A stretch of DNA of 32,500 nucleotides from Sphingomonas montanisoli. GTDB lineage: Bacteria; Pseudomonadota; Alphaproteobacteria; Sphingomonadales; Sphingomonadaceae. A program made the position numbers and the translations under genes. Shown piece after piece: positions 1 through 10,291 of the stretch; position 1 is the stretch's first letter; each line of letters opens with the position of its first letter. The DNA lies in the NCBI RefSeq assembly GCF_008274695.1, contig NZ_VTOU01000002.1:272501-305000 (forward strand). Direction: 5' to 3'. The notes under the pieces are model-generated. The model saw nothing but the letters and a program-made list of their open reading frames with translations, was not told the DNA's origin and ran no database searches.

Positions 1-78
1 GGGATGAACTTTCGGGCCTCCATTGAAGTTTACTTCGATGGAATCCTAATCGAGTTTGTCGCTGGTGGTGTGGGCTCT
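1..78 (+). other. Distal end of the 16S-23S internal transcribed spacer
   Basis: These bases lie directly upstream of the 23S rRNA and contain no tRNA cloverleaf or open frame. The spacer and the 16S gene continue outside the window. Its last bases lead into the helix that joins the 5' and 3' ends of 23S rRNA. Confidence 0.8.
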
Positions 79-2868
<2,790 letters not shown>

Positions 2869-2994
2869 CATATTGGGCAAACGTTCAATACGGAGAGCCC
2901 CACCATCATCGACAAACCCGATATCCTCGGGACGCGATGTTGGAGATCTCCAGCACGGTAAACCCAGATTTCTAGAATCTTGCACGGCCTCCAT
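2869..2994 (+). other. 23S-5S spacer
   Basis: Transcribed spacer of about 126 bases between the rRNAs. I find no tRNA, open frame or terminator in it. A hairpin-forming stretch GGAGATCTCC (2942-2951) may be a processing signal. Confidence 0.7.
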
Positions 2995-3112
2995 AGCTTG
3001 GTGGCCATAGCGTCTGTGACCCACCCGATCCCATCCCGAACTCGGCCGTGAAACCAGACCGCGCCGATGGTACTGTTGCTTAAGCACCGGAAGAGTAGGT
3101 CGCCGCCAGGCT
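2995..3112 (+). rRNA. rrf: 5S ribosomal RNA
   Basis: 5S rRNA of about 118 bases. The terminal helix pairs AGCTTGGTGG (2995-3004) with CCGCCAGGCT (3103-3112), including G-U pairs. The conserved CCGAACTCGG, GTGAAAC and GCGCCGATGGTA blocks lie in the expected order. It follows 23S by 126 bases and belongs to the same rRNA transcript. Confidence 0.97.
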
Positions 3113-3160
3113 TTGAAGTCCGTGCAAGACGAACCCAAACACAATGACAAAGACGCCAAA

Positions 3161-3194
3161 CGGGCCCCAAAAGGGCCCGCAAGGCCGAACGGCC
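3161..3194 (+). other. Tandem GC hairpins between 5S and tRNA-fMet
   Basis: CGGGCCC (3161-3167) pairs with GGGCCCG (3173-3179), and GGCCG (3183-3187) with CGGCC (3190-3194). Neither has a U-tract, so I read them as rRNA-tRNA processing structures or weak pause sites, not as full terminators. Confidence 0.4.
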
Positions 3195-3262
3195 GCCCGA
3201 GCTTATGCGAGGAAAGCCAAGTCGACGAATGTCGACGCCGGCGCTTGAGGCTAACAGTTCAT

Positions 3263-3339
<77 letters not shown>

Positions 3340-3357
3340 ACCTTCCAACACAAACCA

Positions 3358-3397
3358 GACAAAAGCCCCGGAGCATCAGCTCGTGGGGCCTTTTGTC
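3358..3397 (+). terminator. Terminator of the rRNA operon, probably bidirectional
   Basis: ACAAAAGCCCC (3359-3369) pairs with GGGGCCTTTTGT (3385-3396) around an inner GAGC/GCTC stem. The run of A on one side and of T on the other gives a U-tract in both directions. It would end the rRNA-tRNA transcript and also the leftward transcript of the DUF4112 gene, which stops at 3426. Confidence 0.8.
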
Positions 3398-3425
3398 GTT
3401 CGGTGTTGGCGATAGGGCGCGCCGA

Positions 3426-3893
3426 TCATGTCGATCGGCGGATCGGCGTCGCGTCCACCGTCGCGGTCGACGGATGGTGTCGGTCGAGATGCTTGCGGAT
3501 GATCTTAAGATTGCGGCTGTTTGATCGGAAGAAGAAATCCGGGATCGCGCCCACGAACGGAATCGCGCCGAACAGCATGTCGAGCCCGACATTGCCGAAC
3601 ATCCGCGCGATCTGAAACTTCGACATACCCAGATTGCGTGCTTCCCATACGATCCAGCTGCCCAGCGCCGCACCGACGACGCCGCCCGCAACGGGAACGA
3701 GGTTCAGGATTACGTCGAGCCCCACGGGCCGGTTAATGCCCGGGATGACGAACAGCCGCTCGAGCAGCACCTCCATGCCTTCGACGCGGCGACGCACCGA
3801 GGAGGGATCGCGCCCGACGCCGGGAAGTGGCTGCGCGAACGCGCGAGGCTTTTCGGTGGTGCCTGTCATGAACGGCTCATCGCTCGAACGCAC
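3426..3893 (-). CDS. DUF4112 domain-containing membrane protein
   Basis: A 155-residue protein that I recognise as DUF4112, a bacterial family of unknown function. It has two hydrophobic, glycine-rich segments: around residues 57-83 (the LVPVAGGVVGAALGSWIVW region) and around 100-120 (LDMLFGAIPFVGAIPDFFF). The latter carries the family's repeated P-x-x-G pattern and the FFFRSN end. The C-terminal tail is hydrophilic and His/Arg-rich. The start is the GTG at 3893, with a GGGA seven bases upstream. An ATG at 3869 (residue 9) is a plausible alternative. It lies 15 bases behind the upstream lipoprotein gene, so it may be the last gene of that transcript. Function unknown. Confidence 0.85.
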   Translation of the reverse strand: MRSSDEPFMTGTTEKPRAFAQPLPGVGRDPSSVRRRVEGMEVLLERLFVIPGINRPVGLDVILNLVPVAGGVVGAALGSWIVWEARNLGMSKFQIARMFGNVGLDMLFGAIPFVGAIPDFFFRSNSRNLKIIRKHLDRHHPSTATVDATPIRRST

Positions 3894-3908
3894 CGATAGT
3901 TCCCGCGT

Positions 3909-5387
3909 CTACCGCCTGATCAGCGGCGCGAGCGGATGGATCGCACGCGGGTTGGCTGTGAAACCCGTGCTGTTCGCGACCACCAGGGACCAGCGCAGCG
4001 GCTGCGCGATCGGAATGAACGGATGGAGCGCGGCGATACGCTCGGCGGCTTCGGCGAGGGCCGCGTCACGGATCGCCGGATCGGTGGCCTGCAATGCGCG
4101 CGCGTAGGATTCGTCCGCCATCTTGCTGCACGGCCGCCCGGCGGCACATAGGAAGCGGGTGAGGAACCATTCGGGCTCGTCCGAAGGTGCCACCTCGTCG
4201 ACCAGTGTCAGGTCGGCCGTGGCATCGGGCACCACCCTTTCGAGCCGCACGCCGATCCGCGCCCATTGGGTGGCGATCGCGGCGAACAGCGCGCGTCCAC
4301 CCGGCCCTGCAGGCAGGGCCAGCTTAAGCGGGGCGGCCGATCCTTCGTTTGCGGCGCGCCAACTGCGGATCACCTCGGCCGCGGGGCGGATCTGATCATT
4401 GCCGCCCCGGTTGCGCGCAATGCCGGCGATCGCGCGCGCCAGCAATGGCCGCTGGGCCGTGCCGGCATTCGCCGCGGTCGCCAGCGTACCGCCAGGGAAG
4501 ATCGAGTCGGTCGATCGCCATCCCGGCGCCTGTAGCGCCACGCCGATCGCATCGCGATCGAGCGAGGCCGCCAGCGCCTGCCGTACCTCTATCGATGCCA
4601 GCATCGGCGCATTGCTCGTCACGCGCAGCCCGAACAGGCCGGTCGCAGGGTCGGCCTGCAGGATGGGTTCGGCAAAGCCGGCAAGGCGCGGATAGATCAG
4701 GTCGGCCACCGTGCCGCCGGTCAGCAGGCGCAACTCACCGCGCTGGAACCGCGCCACGCCCAGCGCGGCCCGTTCCCCGCGCAGCAGGACGAAGCGACGA
4801 TCGGGCGCAGCGGCGGCATCCGCGTCTTCGGGGCGTGGCGGCGGAAGCAACTTGAGCGCATGGCTGGGCCCGTGGGTTTCGGCCATGCGCAGCGGACCCA
4901 ATCCCTGCCCGTCGAATATCAGCGCGAGTTCGGGGCGGGCGAGGATCGTCATCAGGTCGGCGCGCGGTGCATTCAGCCGGATCTCGATGACTTCGGGCGT
5001 GACCGCCACGATCTCGTCGATTGCGTCGAAGACATAAGCGAGCGGGCCGCCCCGCTGCGCCGCGATACGGCGGCGAAGCGCCGCAGCGATCTTGTCCGCG
5101 GTCGGCCCGTCGGCATCGAGACGGAAGGTGTAGTAGAGCCCATCTTCCGAAATCGCCCAGCGGATCGCGAGGCCCGGCTCGATCTCCGCCTTGGCGTCGA
5201 AGCGCACCAGGCCCTGCGCCACCGCACCGAGCAGCGCCGCCCGCGGCGCACCGATCGATGCCACGCGCTTTTCCACCAGCCGCGGCGCGTCGCCGATCAC
5301 GCTCACCGCGACCGGGCCGTCATCGGCCTTGCGCTGGCACCCCGCGATCAGCAGCGCGACGAGGGGGAGGAGGGATAGCGACTTCAT
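3909..5387 (-). CDS. OppA-like substrate-binding lipoprotein (second of a pair)
   Basis: A 492-residue protein with a lipoprotein signal: MKSLSLLPLVALLIAGC ends in an IAGC lipobox with Cys17 as the lipid site. The rest resembles family 5 solute-binding proteins of peptide/nickel ABC transporters: an early GLVRFD...IEPGLAIRW...Y.FRL block and an ARPELALIF block, but it is divergent and shorter than typical members (about 520-550). No permease or ATPase gene is next to it. It overlaps its upstream paralogue by four bases (ATGA at 5384-5387), so the two are translationally coupled. Substrate unknown. A role in oligopeptide or cell-wall peptide capture is inference from the family. Confidence 0.85.
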   Translation of the reverse strand: MKSLSLLPLVALLIAGCQRKADDGPVAVSVIGDAPRLVEKRVASIGAPRAALLGAVAQGLVRFDAKAEIEPGLAIRWAISEDGLYYTFRLDADGPTADKIAAALRRRIAAQRGGPLAYVFDAIDEIVAVTPEVIEIRLNAPRADLMTILARPELALIFDGQGLGPLRMAETHGPSHALKLLPPPRPEDADAAAAPDRRFVLLRGERAALGVARFQRGELRLLTGGTVADLIYPRLAGFAEPILQADPATGLFGLRVTSNAPMLASIEVRQALAASLDRDAIGVALQAPGWRSTDSIFPGGTLATAANAGTAQRPLLARAIAGIARNRGGNDQIRPAAEVIRSWRAANEGSAAPLKLALPAGPGGRALFAAIATQWARIGVRLERVVPDATADLTLVDEVAPSDEPEWFLTRFLCAAGRPCSKMADESYARALQATDPAIRDAALAEAAERIAALHPFIPIAQPLRWSLVVANSTGFTANPRAIHPLAPLIRR

Positions 5388-6916
5388 CGGATCGAGAGTG
5401 TCCGGCTCGGATGCGTGTTGGCGGCATTGTCATGCCAGCCCGCGACGCGCGGCGCCACCAGCGCGCGGCTGACATAATAGTAGATCGGGATGAGCGGTGC
5501 GTCGCCGGTCAGGATCGCCTCCGCCGCGCGCATCGCCTTGGCGCGGGCTTTCGCCTCGGGGATCGCCATCGCCCGATCCAGCGCCGCATCATAAACCGGG
5601 CTCGCATAGCCTGAATAGTTGATCGCGCCCGCATCCGATCGATGGACCGCCAGATAGTTTTCGGGCGCCGCGAGATCGCCGATCCAGCCCGACCGTGCGA
5701 CCGCGAAATCGTGGCGGCGCAGGCTCGCGAAATGGAGCGAGCTTTCGCTGTTGAGCAGATGTGCCGCGACACCCAGCGGCTTCCACATCGCGGCGAGGGC
5801 CACGGCGACGCGGCGATGATCGGGATCGCTGTTGAAACGGATGTCGAAGGCCAGCGGATGCTCCGGACCGTAACCCGCTTCGGCCAGCAAGGCGCGCGCG
5901 GCCGTCAGGCGGCGGTCGGCAGGCCAATCGGCCCAGTCGGGGCGCTCATCGCCACCCAGCGCAGGCGGCACCACGCCCCAGGCGGGCTGCGTGCCCAGAC
6001 CCATGAGCGTCTCCGCGATCCAGCGGCGATCGACGACCATATCGAGCGCGCGCCGAACCCGCGCATCGTCGAACGGTGGCTGCCGGGTGTTGAACACGAA
6101 ATAATAAGCGCCGTTATAGGGCGCGACATGCGCGACGCCGGGCAGGCGGGCGTTGATCCAGTCGCGGCGCGTGGGCGGGAAATCGTTGAACGTGTCCGCC
6201 TCACCACCCACAAAGGCGCGCATTGCGGCCAGCCGATCGCTCATCGGCCGCCATTCGATGCGGGGCGCCGGGGCGGGCGGATCATGCCAGGCCGGGTTGC
6301 GCTCCATCCGCAGCCGATCGTTGAGCCGCCATTCGACCACGCGATAGGCGCCCGATGCGGGCAGCGGGCGGGCTGCGGTCCAATCGTCGCCCTTGGTGTC
6401 GATCAGGTCGATCGGCAGCGCGGCGATCGTGGGCAAAGCAAGCAGTTCGGGCAGGGTCGGCATCGGTGCGGCCAGCGTGACGACGACATCGTTGCCGTCG
6501 GCGGTGATCGACGTGACGTCCCGGAACAGGCCCTTATTGGGCGACGCGGTTTCCTCCGCATTCAGCCGCGTAAACACACGCGCGAAGGTTTTTGGGACGA
6601 TCGGGGTGCCGTCCGAGAAGCGCAGGCCCGGCCTCAACGCGAAGCGCCAGACCTTGCCGTCGGCCGAAATGGTCCATGCGGAGGCAAGGCCGGGTTCGGC
6701 CTGCCCCAGCGCGTTCACCCGCGTCAGGCCCTCATATTGATCCTGCAGCACGCGGATCGTCGCGAGGTCGGATGCCTTCTGGGGATCGAGGCTCTTGATC
6801 TCGTCATCCTGAAACCGGACGAGCATGTCCGCCGGCCGTGGATCGTGCGGCTCGCCTTGGCAGGCGGCCAGCGTCGCGGCGATCAGCAGGAGCAGGAGAC
6901 GGCGCATTCGCGCCAT
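5384..6916 (-). CDS. OppA-like (SBP family 5) substrate-binding lipoprotein
   Basis: About 510 residues from the ATG at 6916, beginning MARMRRLLLLLIAATLAAC, a lipoprotein signal with LAAC lipobox (Cys19). An upstream TTG at 6943 would add nine residues before a less typical signal, so I prefer the ATG. The mature part has the family 5 pattern: SLDPQKASD, YEGLTRVN..GQAEPGLASAW..S.DGKVWRFALRPGLRFSDGTP near the N-terminus and FVFNTRQPPFDDARVRRALDMVVDR in the middle. This would bind a peptide-like ligand at the cell surface or in the periplasm for an ABC importer, but no transporter genes adjoin it. It is first in a minus-strand set with the second lipoprotein and DUF4112. Confidence 0.88.
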   Translation of the reverse strand: MARMRRLLLLLIAATLAACQGEPHDPRPADMLVRFQDDEIKSLDPQKASDLATIRVLQDQYEGLTRVNALGQAEPGLASAWTISADGKVWRFALRPGLRFSDGTPIVPKTFARVFTRLNAEETASPNKGLFRDVTSITADGNDVVVTLAAPMPTLPELLALPTIAALPIDLIDTKGDDWTAARPLPASGAYRVVEWRLNDRLRMERNPAWHDPPAPAPRIEWRPMSDRLAAMRAFVGGEADTFNDFPPTRRDWINARLPGVAHVAPYNGAYYFVFNTRQPPFDDARVRRALDMVVDRRWIAETLMGLGTQPAWGVVPPALGGDERPDWADWPADRRLTAARALLAEAGYGPEHPLAFDIRFNSDPDHRRVAVALAAMWKPLGVAAHLLNSESSLHFASLRRHDFAVARSGWIGDLAAPENYLAVHRSDAGAINYSGYASPVYDAALDRAMAIPEAKARAKAMRAAEAILTGDAPLIPIYYYVSRALVAPRVAGWHDNAANTHPSRTLSIR

Positions 6917-6966
6917 AGTGGCGCGGGGGCGGTGGTCGCTCAACCCCTAACCCTGCCTCCTTGCAT

Positions 6967-7074
6967 CGTCATTGCGAGAAGCCGCAGGCGACGAAGCAAT
7001 CCAGGCCCGCACAAGAGCCGGTCGCGAGCCTCTCTCATGCGGGCCTGGATTGCTTCGCTACGCTCGCAATGACG
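6967..7074. repeat. Palindromic intergenic element starting CGTCATTGCGAG
   Basis: A near-perfect inverted repeat of 108 bases. CGTCATTGCGAG (6967-6978) pairs with CTCGCAATGACG (7063-7074), and GAAGCAATCCAGGCCCGCA (6993-7011) pairs with its complement at 7038-7056. Elements with these CGTCATTGCGAG...GAAGCAATCCAG arms are known as high-copy interspersed palindromes in alphaproteobacterial genomes. It encodes nothing and sits between the stop of the flavoprotein gene and the start region of the lipoprotein gene. Confidence 0.85.
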
Positions 7075-7092
7075 AGCGAGGTTAGGGAAGGA

Positions 7093-8325
7093 TCAGAGAT
7101 CCAGTCCCGGCTTGTTCACGCCCAGCACCACTGTCGCGGCGTCGAGCAGGACATTGTCGTCGACATGGCGGTGCGGCGCGCCGGCGTGGAGATCGCGGAA
7201 GCAGCGTTGCAGCCGGTTGTCGTCGGCATTGCGCAGGCCGTCGCTGCCCGATGCGAGGAAAGCGAACTGGCCGATTTCGGTGCACGTCTTGGTCGCCCAG
7301 CAGGCGGCGAGGCGGCCCAGCGCATGCGCCTCGATGTCGCCTTCCTGCTTCTCGGCAGCGGCGAGCCAATCGCGATAGACGGAGCGCACATAAGCGCGCG
7401 ATGCTTCGAGCTGCCCCTTCGCCATCGCGAAATCGCGCTGGAAGGTGGGCTGGTCGATCAGGGTGATGCGGCCGACGCGCTTCTTGCGGGTCGCCAGTGC
7501 CTGGATTTCGTCGAGCGCGCGCTTGGCGACGCCCAGCGCCCAGGCGACGTGGCCGATCGAGACGCCGATGTCATAGGATGCGCCGCCGCGATGCTGGCGC
7601 TGCGCGGGGACCATGACGAAGTCGTCGTCGACGATCTGATCGGTCACTTCATAATCGTAGCTGCCGGTCGCGGCGAGGCCGGCGACGTTCCAGCTGTCGC
7701 GCATGATGCGAACCTTGGCGCGCGGCGCGAAGGCGATCATGATCTGCGGCTTGCCCTCGGCCGAAAGCGCGGGCTTGCCCTCTTCCTGCAAAATATAGGC
7801 ACCCAGGAACCAGCTCGCGAGCTCGGAGCCCGATGCGAACTGGAATTTGCCGGAGATGCGATAGCCGCCTTCGACGCGCTCGGCCTTGCCGGTGGGGGCG
7901 ACCTGCCCGGCGGCGATGAAGCCTTCGCCATCCTCGAACATCGCCTTGACCGCCTTCGGCCCCAGCCAGATCGCGGCGTTGGCGGCGGCGAAGCCCGACG
8001 CCATCACCGTCCACGCGATCGCGCCGTCGGCATAGGCCAGTTCCTCGACCACATCGATATAGGTTTGCGGATCGGCCTGGCAGCCGCCGAATTCCTTGGG
8101 GATCAGCGTGCCGTAGATGCCCGATTCGATCAGCGCGCGCTGGACGCGGGGGGTGAGGCACTGGATGCGTTCGCACTCGGCGGCCTCTTCCTCGATCACG
8201 CTGCGCAGGCCCCGCGCGGTCGCGGCCGGATCCTCGCAGAAGCGCGGCGCATTGCGTACCCATTCGGGCAGCGGCTGCGTTGCGTGCGGATCGGCCTGTT
8301 CGGCGGTCTTCAGCTGGGTGCTCAT
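7093..8325 (-). CDS. Acyl-CoA dehydrogenase-fold flavoprotein (hydroxylase/monooxygenase-like)
   Basis: About 410 residues. The start is the ATG at 8325, behind GGAGAG with suitable spacing; an ATG directly before it (8328) is too close to that site. The fold is acyl-CoA dehydrogenase: an N-terminal helical part (ALIESGIYGTLIPKEFGG, VEELAYADGAIAWTVMAS), a middle beta domain (APTGKAERVEGGYRISGKFQFASGSELASWF) and a C-terminal four-helix domain ending in RDLHAGAPHRHVDDN. The ending is that of the Acyl-CoA_dh_2 group, which includes HsaA- and HpaB-like flavin-dependent monooxygenases. I do not see the YEGT-type catalytic glutamate of true acyl-CoA dehydrogenases. It therefore probably uses reduced flavin for hydroxylation or another oxidation. 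The substrate cannot be told, and no flavin reductase lies nearby. It is divergent from the DUF1428 gene. Confidence 0.85.
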   Translation of the reverse strand: MSTQLKTAEQADPHATQPLPEWVRNAPRFCEDPAATARGLRSVIEEEAAECERIQCLTPRVQRALIESGIYGTLIPKEFGGCQADPQTYIDVVEELAYADGAIAWTVMASGFAAANAAIWLGPKAVKAMFEDGEGFIAAGQVAPTGKAERVEGGYRISGKFQFASGSELASWFLGAYILQEEGKPALSAEGKPQIMIAFAPRAKVRIMRDSWNVAGLAATGSYDYEVTDQIVDDDFVMVPAQRQHRGGASYDIGVSIGHVAWALGVAKRALDEIQALATRKKRVGRITLIDQPTFQRDFAMAKGQLEASRAYVRSVYRDWLAAAEKQEGDIEAHALGRLAACWATKTCTEIGQFAFLASGSDGLRNADDNRLQRCFRDLHAGAPHRHVDDNVLLDAATVVLGVNKPGLDL

Positions 8326-8407
8326 CATCTCTCTCCAGGCGGGCTCGCAAACCCGCTTCGTCACCCCATCCAGATAGGCGCACACCCGACTTGCAAAAAG
8401 CGGGATG

Positions 8408-8451
8408 TTTGCATCGGAATGATGCGTCACATGCATAATGGACCGATCGGT
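8408..8451 (+). promoter_or_regulatory. Candidate promoter with overlapping palindromic operator
   Basis: In the divergent region between the flavoprotein and DUF1428 genes, a -10-like CATAAT (8434-8439) is followed three bases later by the perfect palindrome ACCGATCGGT (8442-8451), a spacing and type often used by TetR-family repressors. A second small inverted repeat, GCATC-ggaat-GATGC, is at 8411-8425. The -35 is weak (TTGCAT at 8409 with 19-base spacing). No regulator gene is adjacent. Confidence 0.35.
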
Positions 8452-8558
8452 TCGACGATCTGCGCGTCTCGGCCTTGGCGTGCGCGAAACGTGCCGGGCG
8501 ATGAAGCGGCGCCCGATTTCGTGCGTTGAAAGGCAGTAGCAGCAGAAGGATATCGCAC

Positions 8559-9017
8559 ATGGCCTATATCGATGGCTTCGTCCTCGCCGTGCCGACCGCG
8601 AACAAGGACAAATTTGTCGAACATGCCCGAAAGGGCGATTCGGTGTTCATGGATCTGGGCGCCGTGCGCGTGTTCGAATGCTGGGGCGACGACATCCGCG
8701 ACGGCAAGCAGACCGATTTCCGCCGCGCTGTGCAGGCGACAGCGGACGAGACGGTGGTCTTTTCCTGGATCGAATGGCCGGACAAGGCGACCCGCGACGC
8801 CGCAATGGCGAAGATGGACGATCTGATGAAGACCGACGAGCGGATGGCGCTTGCTCCGCACCGGGCGGTCGGCGCGAAGTCATCCGGTCCAAGCCGAAGC
8901 TTCGCTCAACACCCGGCCGGCAAGATAGAGGGACTGTCCGCCGACGGCGGCATCGTCCGGCATGACGAGAAGACAGGGCCGATCCACTGCGGGAGTCAGA
9001 GACCGCATCCCGGGTAG
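8559..9017 (+). CDS. DUF1428 (YbaA-like) protein with a replaced C-terminus
   Basis: Starts at the ATG at 8559 with AAGGA eight bases upstream. Residues 1-96 match the DUF1428/YbaA family closely: MAYIDGFVLAVPTANKDKFVEHA, GAVRVFECWGDD, DGKQTDFRRAVQA, ETVVFSWIEWPDKATRDAAMAKM. These form a small ferredoxin-like alpha/beta protein of unknown function. Family members are about 115-120 residues and end with a PFDGKRMIYGGF-type segment. Here that segment is missing in all frames, and the open frame runs on to 152 residues with unrelated, low-complexity sequence. The homology breaks near base 8847. The gene may be a decayed or rearranged copy whose tail was replaced by a deletion or insertion. Whether a stable protein is made is unknown. 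Confidence 0.7.
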   Translation: MAYIDGFVLAVPTANKDKFVEHARKGDSVFMDLGAVRVFECWGDDIRDGKQTDFRRAVQATADETVVFSWIEWPDKATRDAAMAKMDDLMKTDERMALAPHRAVGAKSSGPSRSFAQHPAGKIEGLSADGGIVRHDEKTGPIHCGSQRPHPG

Positions 9018-9219
9018 CCCCGATCGAAAGGCCGGCACGACGCCTCAACCGTTCGGGGAAGCCGCGCTCGCGTGGCTTTCGATTCCGCACGCGGAGGTTC
9101 TCCGCCCCCGGACCCCTATGCCGGCCACCGAACACAGACGACCACTTCCCGGATGCCCGCGGAAGGACGCGCCGACCGGTTCCTGTCCTGATTTCGGAGT
9201 CGGACTCCGTCTCCCTCAG
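9018..9219. other. Non-coding GC-rich stretch, no recognisable gene
   Basis: Together with the tail of the preceding frame (from about 8850) this makes some 370 bases with no conserved protein, RNA or insertion-sequence end that I can identify. The open frames crossing it are short and arginine/proline-rich, as expected by chance at this GC content. It may be the scar of the event that removed the DUF1428 C-terminus. Confidence 0.5.
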
Positions 9220-9341
9220 ATCCTCCCCGGCACGAGGAGGGGGACCAGCCTAGCTGGTGGAGGGGGCAAGAGGCCGGGCGCAGCGCCTGGGGCCAACCCC
9301 CTCCGTCGCCTTCGGCGCCACCTCCCCGTACCGGGGAGGAT
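9220..9341. repeat. Copy A of the CCTCCCC/GGGGAGG palindromic repeat
   Basis: Starts ATCCTCCCCGG and ends CCGGGGAGGAT, with inner arms GGAGGGGG (about 9237-9244) and CCCCCTCC (about 9297-9304) and small hairpins such as CGCCTTCGGCG. It abuts the stop codon of the SDR gene (9342-9344). The same architecture recurs at 23668-23794, 25631-25760 and 27356-27540. Confidence 0.8.
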
Positions 9342-10091
9342 TTAGATCCTGAGCGCCGCCCCGCCGTCGACCAGCAGGGTCTGCCCCAGCATGAACGACG
9401 ACACGTCCGAACACAGATAGAGCAGCGCGCCCACCAGATCCTCGGGCTGGCCGCGCCGCTGGAGCACCTGTTTGCTCAACACCATGTCGATGATCGGCTG
9501 CGGCACCCGCCCGGTCATCATCCCCGGCGCGATGCCGTTGACGCGGATATTGTCGCCGACGAACTCCTCGGCCAGACCGATCGTCAGCCCCGCGACCGCC
9601 AGCTTCGAGACCGCATAGCTGCTGTCGAGCTTGAAATAGGCCGAATTGGACGACTGGTTGATGATCACGCCATGCCCGCTTGCCTTCAGGTGCGGGCGGC
9701 AGACATGCGCCATCCGCGCGAGCGAGCCGACATTGACGTGCAGGATGCGGCGCCACTCGTCGCTTGTCAGGTCCGACAGATGCTGCCAGCGCCCGCGGGC
9801 GAGGCCGGCATTGTTGACGAGGATGCCGATCCCGCCCAGCCGGTCGGCCACTTCGGGCACGACCCGTTCGATCGCGTCATCGTCGGACACGTCAAGGGCG
9901 AGGCCGATGACCTTCGCGCCGGTCTCGGCCGCGATCGTCTCGGCCGCCTTGGCGGCCAGATCGCCATCCATGTCGGTCAGCGCGACGACGCAGCCCGCCC
10001 GCGCCAGGCCGTGCGCCAGCGTATAGCCGATCCCGCTGCCCGCCCCCGTGATCAGCGCGATCCGCCCTTCCAGGCCGAAACCCATCGTCAT
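9342..10091 (-). CDS. SDR-family NAD(P)-dependent oxidoreductase
   Basis: A 249-residue classical short-chain dehydrogenase. The start is the ATG at 10091 with GGGAGA six bases upstream; an in-frame extension further upstream lacks such a site. Visible motifs are the cofactor loop TGAGSGIG (15-22), an acidic MD pair after beta-2 that suggests NAD preference, NNAG (93-96), Asn120, a catalytic Ser around 147-148, Tyr159 and Lys163 in YAVSK, and a C-terminal LLVDGGAAL. It resembles 3-oxoacyl-ACP-reductase- and glucose-dehydrogenase-like SDRs, so the substrate cannot be named. It lies behind the terminator of the amine oxidase operon, so a shared transcript is unlikely unless there is read-through. 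Confidence 0.92.
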   Translation of the reverse strand: MTMGFGLEGRIALITGAGSGIGYTLAHGLARAGCVVALTDMDGDLAAKAAETIAAETGAKVIGLALDVSDDDAIERVVPEVADRLGGIGILVNNAGLARGRWQHLSDLTSDEWRRILHVNVGSLARMAHVCRPHLKASGHGVIINQSSNSAYFKLDSSYAVSKLAVAGLTIGLAEEFVGDNIRVNGIAPGMMTGRVPQPIIDMVLSKQVLQRRGQPEDLVGALLYLCSDVSSFMLGQTLLVDGGAALRI

Positions 10092-10203
10092 TGCCGCTCT
10101 CCCGTCCGTTTTTTCGACGGATGCTGTCCCATCGCGGGCGCGGCGCGCCAATCGGCAAGCGCGCAGAACCGCTCGGCAATTATGGGGAGAGGGCCGCTCG
10201 GCA

Positions 10204-10225
10204 TCCTCCCCCTGGCGGGGGAGGG
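10204..10225. repeat. Short partial copy (B) of the palindromic repeat
   Basis: TCCTCCCCCTGGCGGGGGAGG is a single arm of the larger repeat family. Its CCTGGCGGGGGAGG end matches the end of the copy at 25631-25760. It lies just beyond the RidA terminator. Confidence 0.6.
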
Positions 10226-10235
10226 TTATCGACGA

Positions 10236-10271
10236 ACAGAAAAGGGCGCCGCCAGTTGCCCGGCGACGCCC
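10236..10271 (-). terminator. Intrinsic terminator after the RidA gene
   Basis: Read on the minus strand, GGGCGTCGCC (10271-10262) pairs with GGCGGCGCCC (10253-10244) around an eight-base loop, with one G-U pair, and is followed by TTTTCTGTT. It closes the amine oxidase-cytochrome-RidA transcript 20 bases after the RidA stop codon. Confidence 0.8.
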
Positions 10272-10291
10272 CGTCCTTCCCGAAAACGCGA

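Noticed and set aside
5642-7072. 476-codon plus-strand frame antisense to the first OppA-like lipoprotein
   Set aside because: It runs into the palindromic element and has no start signal or domain. The minus strand has a lipoprotein signal and family motifs.
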